Positions 7,092 through 8,633 of a stretch of 8,633 nucleotides of DNA are shown one piece after another; positions within the stretch are counted from its first letter, which is position 1; every line of letters begins with the position of its first letter. Made by a program: the position numbers and the translations under genes. Source of the stretch: Methylobacter sp. (GTDB lineage Bacteria > Pseudomonadota > Gammaproteobacteria > Methylococcales > Methylomonadaceae); contig PMJA01000342.1 in the NCBI GenBank assembly GCA_003158415.1, positions 1 to 8,633 on the forward strand, given 5' to 3'. Under the pieces are notes generated by a model. It saw only the letters and a program-made list of their open reading frames with translations. It searched no databases and was not told the origin of the DNA.

Positions 7092-7908
7092 TTATAACAG
7101 CTCTTCAATCCCTAAATATTTGCATATTTGAGCCAATGAATAGGTAGAGTTAAGATCTTCTTCTTTTGATTTGGTAAAGCGGGTGTTGTTGGCGTCAGCA
7201 TGACCTACCATGCTGACATTAACATGCTTGGCGCTACCGCCATGATAGCGATGCCAACGCATAATGCCGAAGCCGTGATCACCGGCAAAACCCTTCGGTG
7301 AAAAGCTATCTTTATAGTTCGGATGGAATTGATAATTTCGCCACCAGCCACAGCCATGATCGAACTGACTTTGACTGGCCGATTTTGTTGTGCATCCTAT
7401 CACCTCGAAAAACCGCCGAGTGCGCGGAATTTCCCAGAATCGCAACAAACTTGCTCGGGTTTTATAGGCGGCGGTATGACCATCCGGCAAATTCTCAAAC
7501 AGTTCGGCACAATACTGCATATCCTGAAAACTTAATAACAGGTCGGAATGCCAAAAAGCCAGCCGATCAGTAAACAAAAATGCCCATTCAAGCGGAAAAT
7601 GCATGTACATGTGAGGATACTGAAAGCTCTCGTTAAAATCTACATAAACGGAGCCTTCCAGAATAGTAGGGTGCTTGATGTTGGCATCGTTTCCAACTAT
7701 CGGTGTCCAACCTACAGAAAGCACCAGTTTCTGCTGGATAATTGACCATTTGTCATTAACGCACCAGCACAGCCATGGTTTATCTATACCTGCCAGGCGC
7801 TGCTTTCCAGTGTTGCGCAACCTGCTTAACCTTGACGATCTCGTCACTAGAAAAAAGGTTCCAATTACCGACACCTGCGGTTCTTTCTTGAGTTCGATTA
7901 ATCTGCAT
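7092..7908 (-). CDS. Trp/His-rich protein of unknown function, apparently frameshifted
   Basis: I do not recognise the family. The longest uninterrupted frame begins with GTG at 7874 and gives 260 residues, but its first 30 residues are rich in Ser/Arg with rare-looking codons (AGA, AGG, CTA, ATA). A better start is ATG at 7908-7906 in another frame, giving 41 natural-looking residues (MQINRTQERTAGVGNWNLFS, later VAQHWKAAPGRY) before a stop at 7782-7780. Skipping one base near 7785 joins GRY to DKPWLCWCVNDKW of the long frame, reconstructing a protein of about 271 residues. The body is soluble, with no signal peptide or membrane helix, and has many Trp and His: GWTPIVGND (55-63 in the 260-residue numbering), FTDRLAFWHSDLLL (91-104), CGWWRNYQFHP (165-175), and MRWHRYHGG (195-203). 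It sits inside a glycosyltransferase cluster, so a polysaccharide-related role is a guess. The lesion may be a real mutation or a sequencing error. Confidence 0.7.
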
Positions 7909-7933
7909 TTTATTTTATCTTTTACATTCTGTT

Positions 7934-8403
7934 TTATATAAACGCTTCAAGTATGACGCGGCTGGGCGCTTCTCTCATGTCATCGGTTTTCGGTTTAAAC
8001 GTCAGGCCCCACAGCGCAAAAGTTTTACCCTGTAAATCGCCGTCATAGTGCCGGACGATTTTATTAAATAAAACCTGCTTTTGCCGGTCGTTGACATTTT
8101 CAACGGCATTCAGCAATTCGGCTTTATAGCCTTTTGTTGCGCCGTGCGTTCCAGCGCCTTGACGTCTTTAGGAAAACAGGAGCCGCCGTAGCCGCAACCG
8201 GGATAAATAAACGAATAACCAATGCGGGAATCGGAACCTATGCCGTTCCTGACCTGTTCTATGTCTGCGCCCAACAGTTCAGCTAAGTTGGTCAGTTCAT
8301 TCATAAAGCTGATTTTTGTCGCCAACATGGCATTACCCACCTTGACCAGACAAACGCCTGTTACTAATCCTACATAACCGGAACCAAATACCGTCACTTT
8401 CAT
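7934..8403 (-). pseudogene. ugd: UDP-glucose 6-dehydrogenase remnant
   Basis: Intact Ugd oxidises UDP-glucose to UDP-glucuronate with two NAD (EC 1.1.1.22) and is usually 390-450 residues. This copy keeps only pieces. Residues 1-24 hold the start of the Rossmann fold, with GSGYVG at 7-12. Residue N24 is then joined in frame to [12 protein letters not shown], a segment that normally lies near residue 210, so about 180-190 codons are missing by family comparison. The middle domain follows with [10 protein letters not shown], including the catalytic Cys (C76 here). At a four-T run (plus strand, 8132-8135) the frame breaks: the current frame ends at KAIKPNC, whereas one base more restores [18 protein letters not shown] and continues to [16 protein letters not shown]. 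The second frame ends at LEAFI near 7934, lacking the usual C-terminal UDP-binding domain of about 100 residues. A proper ribosome site precedes it. No active dehydrogenase can come from this locus. Confidence 0.88.
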
Positions 8404-8410
8404 ATTTATT

Positions 8411-8414
8411 TCCT
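8411..8414 (-). promoter_or_regulatory. Ribosome binding site of the ugd remnant
   Basis: AGGA on the minus strand lies 7 bases before the ATG at 8403 and overlaps the TAG stop codon of the upstream glycosyltransferase. This is typical translational coupling and shows that ugd was once part of this operon. It also fixes the original start codon of the remnant. Confidence 0.6.
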
Positions 8415-8633
8415 AGGATTGCGTAATCAAGCTGGCATAGACGTTTTTATAAAAATCGACACTTTTAGGCCAATTCCTTGTCTGTTCTACAAACAGTCGG
8501 CCCGCTGTGCGTAATTGTTGCCATTGTTGCGGCTGGTTTAATACCGTCAATACCGTTGCGGCCAAGTCATCAGCATCATTCGCTTTAAACAAGTAGCCAT
8601 TACGTTGGTGTTCAATCAGTTCCTTATGCCCCC
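8413..8633 (-). CDS. Glycosyltransferase family 4, C-terminal fragment (runs off the window)
   Basis: The frame is open from the right edge of the window to TAG at 8413-8415 and gives 72 residues; the 5' part of the gene lies outside. The visible part is the end of a GT4 donor domain: GHKELIEHQRNGYLFKANDA is the usual segment after the E-x7-E region, where a Gly/His and Glu contact the nucleotide-sugar. A helix follows with LRTAGRLFVEQTRNWPKSV and then FYKNVYASL. The pattern of a Phe-Val-Glu, Arg-Asn-Trp and closing Tyr-x3-Tyr resembles exosortase-associated EPS glycosyltransferases (Daro_2409-like group) as I remember them; this subgroup call is inference. The stop codon is 9 bp from the ugd remnant's ATG, so the two were in one operon. 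Confidence 0.82.
   Translation of the reverse strand, partial: GHKELIEHQRNGYLFKANDADDLAATVLTVLNQPQQWQQLRTAGRLFVEQTRNWPKSVDFYKNVYASLITQS

Noticed and set aside
7298..7573. Plus-strand open frames opposite the unknown Trp/His-rich gene
   Set aside because: Several overlapping frames are open, but none has motifs or a convincing start site, while the minus-strand frame is continuous for the whole gene and fits the operon direction.
7934..8116. Separate small gene of 60 residues
   Set aside because: It is the out-of-frame continuation of the ugd remnant: its residues match the middle of UDP-glucose dehydrogenase, and the methionine at its start is internal to that sequence.

Overview
The window looks like a gammaproteobacterial chromosome, most plausibly a methanotroph-type (Methylococcales-like) genome. 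This rests on the gamma-type DnaE, a DUF2780 lipoprotein, and exopolysaccharide glycosyltransferases that resemble those of exosortase-associated loci. The taxonomic guess is inference from protein style and moderate base composition; nothing in the window is diagnostic of species.

Layout. 1-162: end of an intergenic region with a hairpin that probably terminates dnaE. 163-3654 (-): intact dnaE, the replicative DNA polymerase III alpha subunit. 3655-3788: a short spacer holding a long imperfect palindrome that overlaps a candidate dnaE promoter. 3789-4364 (-): a small DUF2780 lipoprotein. 4365-4802: a gene-free 438-bp spacer with several small inverted repeats, a sequence resembling an insertion-sequence end, and a candidate promoter for the next gene. 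4803-5855 (+): an intact nucleotide-sugar epimerase of the UDP-glucuronate 4-epimerase type. 5875-8633 (-): a convergent cluster read right to left, consisting of a glycosyltransferase C-terminus (8413-8633, cut by the window edge), a broken UDP-glucose 6-dehydrogenase (7934-8403), a Trp/His-rich protein of unknown function that appears frameshifted (7092-7908), and an intact family-4 glycosyltransferase (5875-7065).

How the parts relate. The right half is the edge of a polysaccharide biosynthesis locus. UDP-glucose dehydrogenase would make UDP-glucuronate, the epimerase would turn that into UDP-galacturonate, and the glycosyltransferases would build the polymer. The dehydrogenase has lost most of its N-terminal domain, its C-terminal domain and its reading frame. 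Its neighbour also appears to carry a one-base frame lesion. The locus therefore looks partly decayed at this point, and the epimerase must depend on UDP-glucuronate made elsewhere. I see no CRISPR array, tRNA, rRNA or complete transposon. I found no convincing undescribed multi-gene system. The most interesting items are the remodelled ugd remnant, the unknown Trp/His-rich protein, and the palindrome in front of dnaE.
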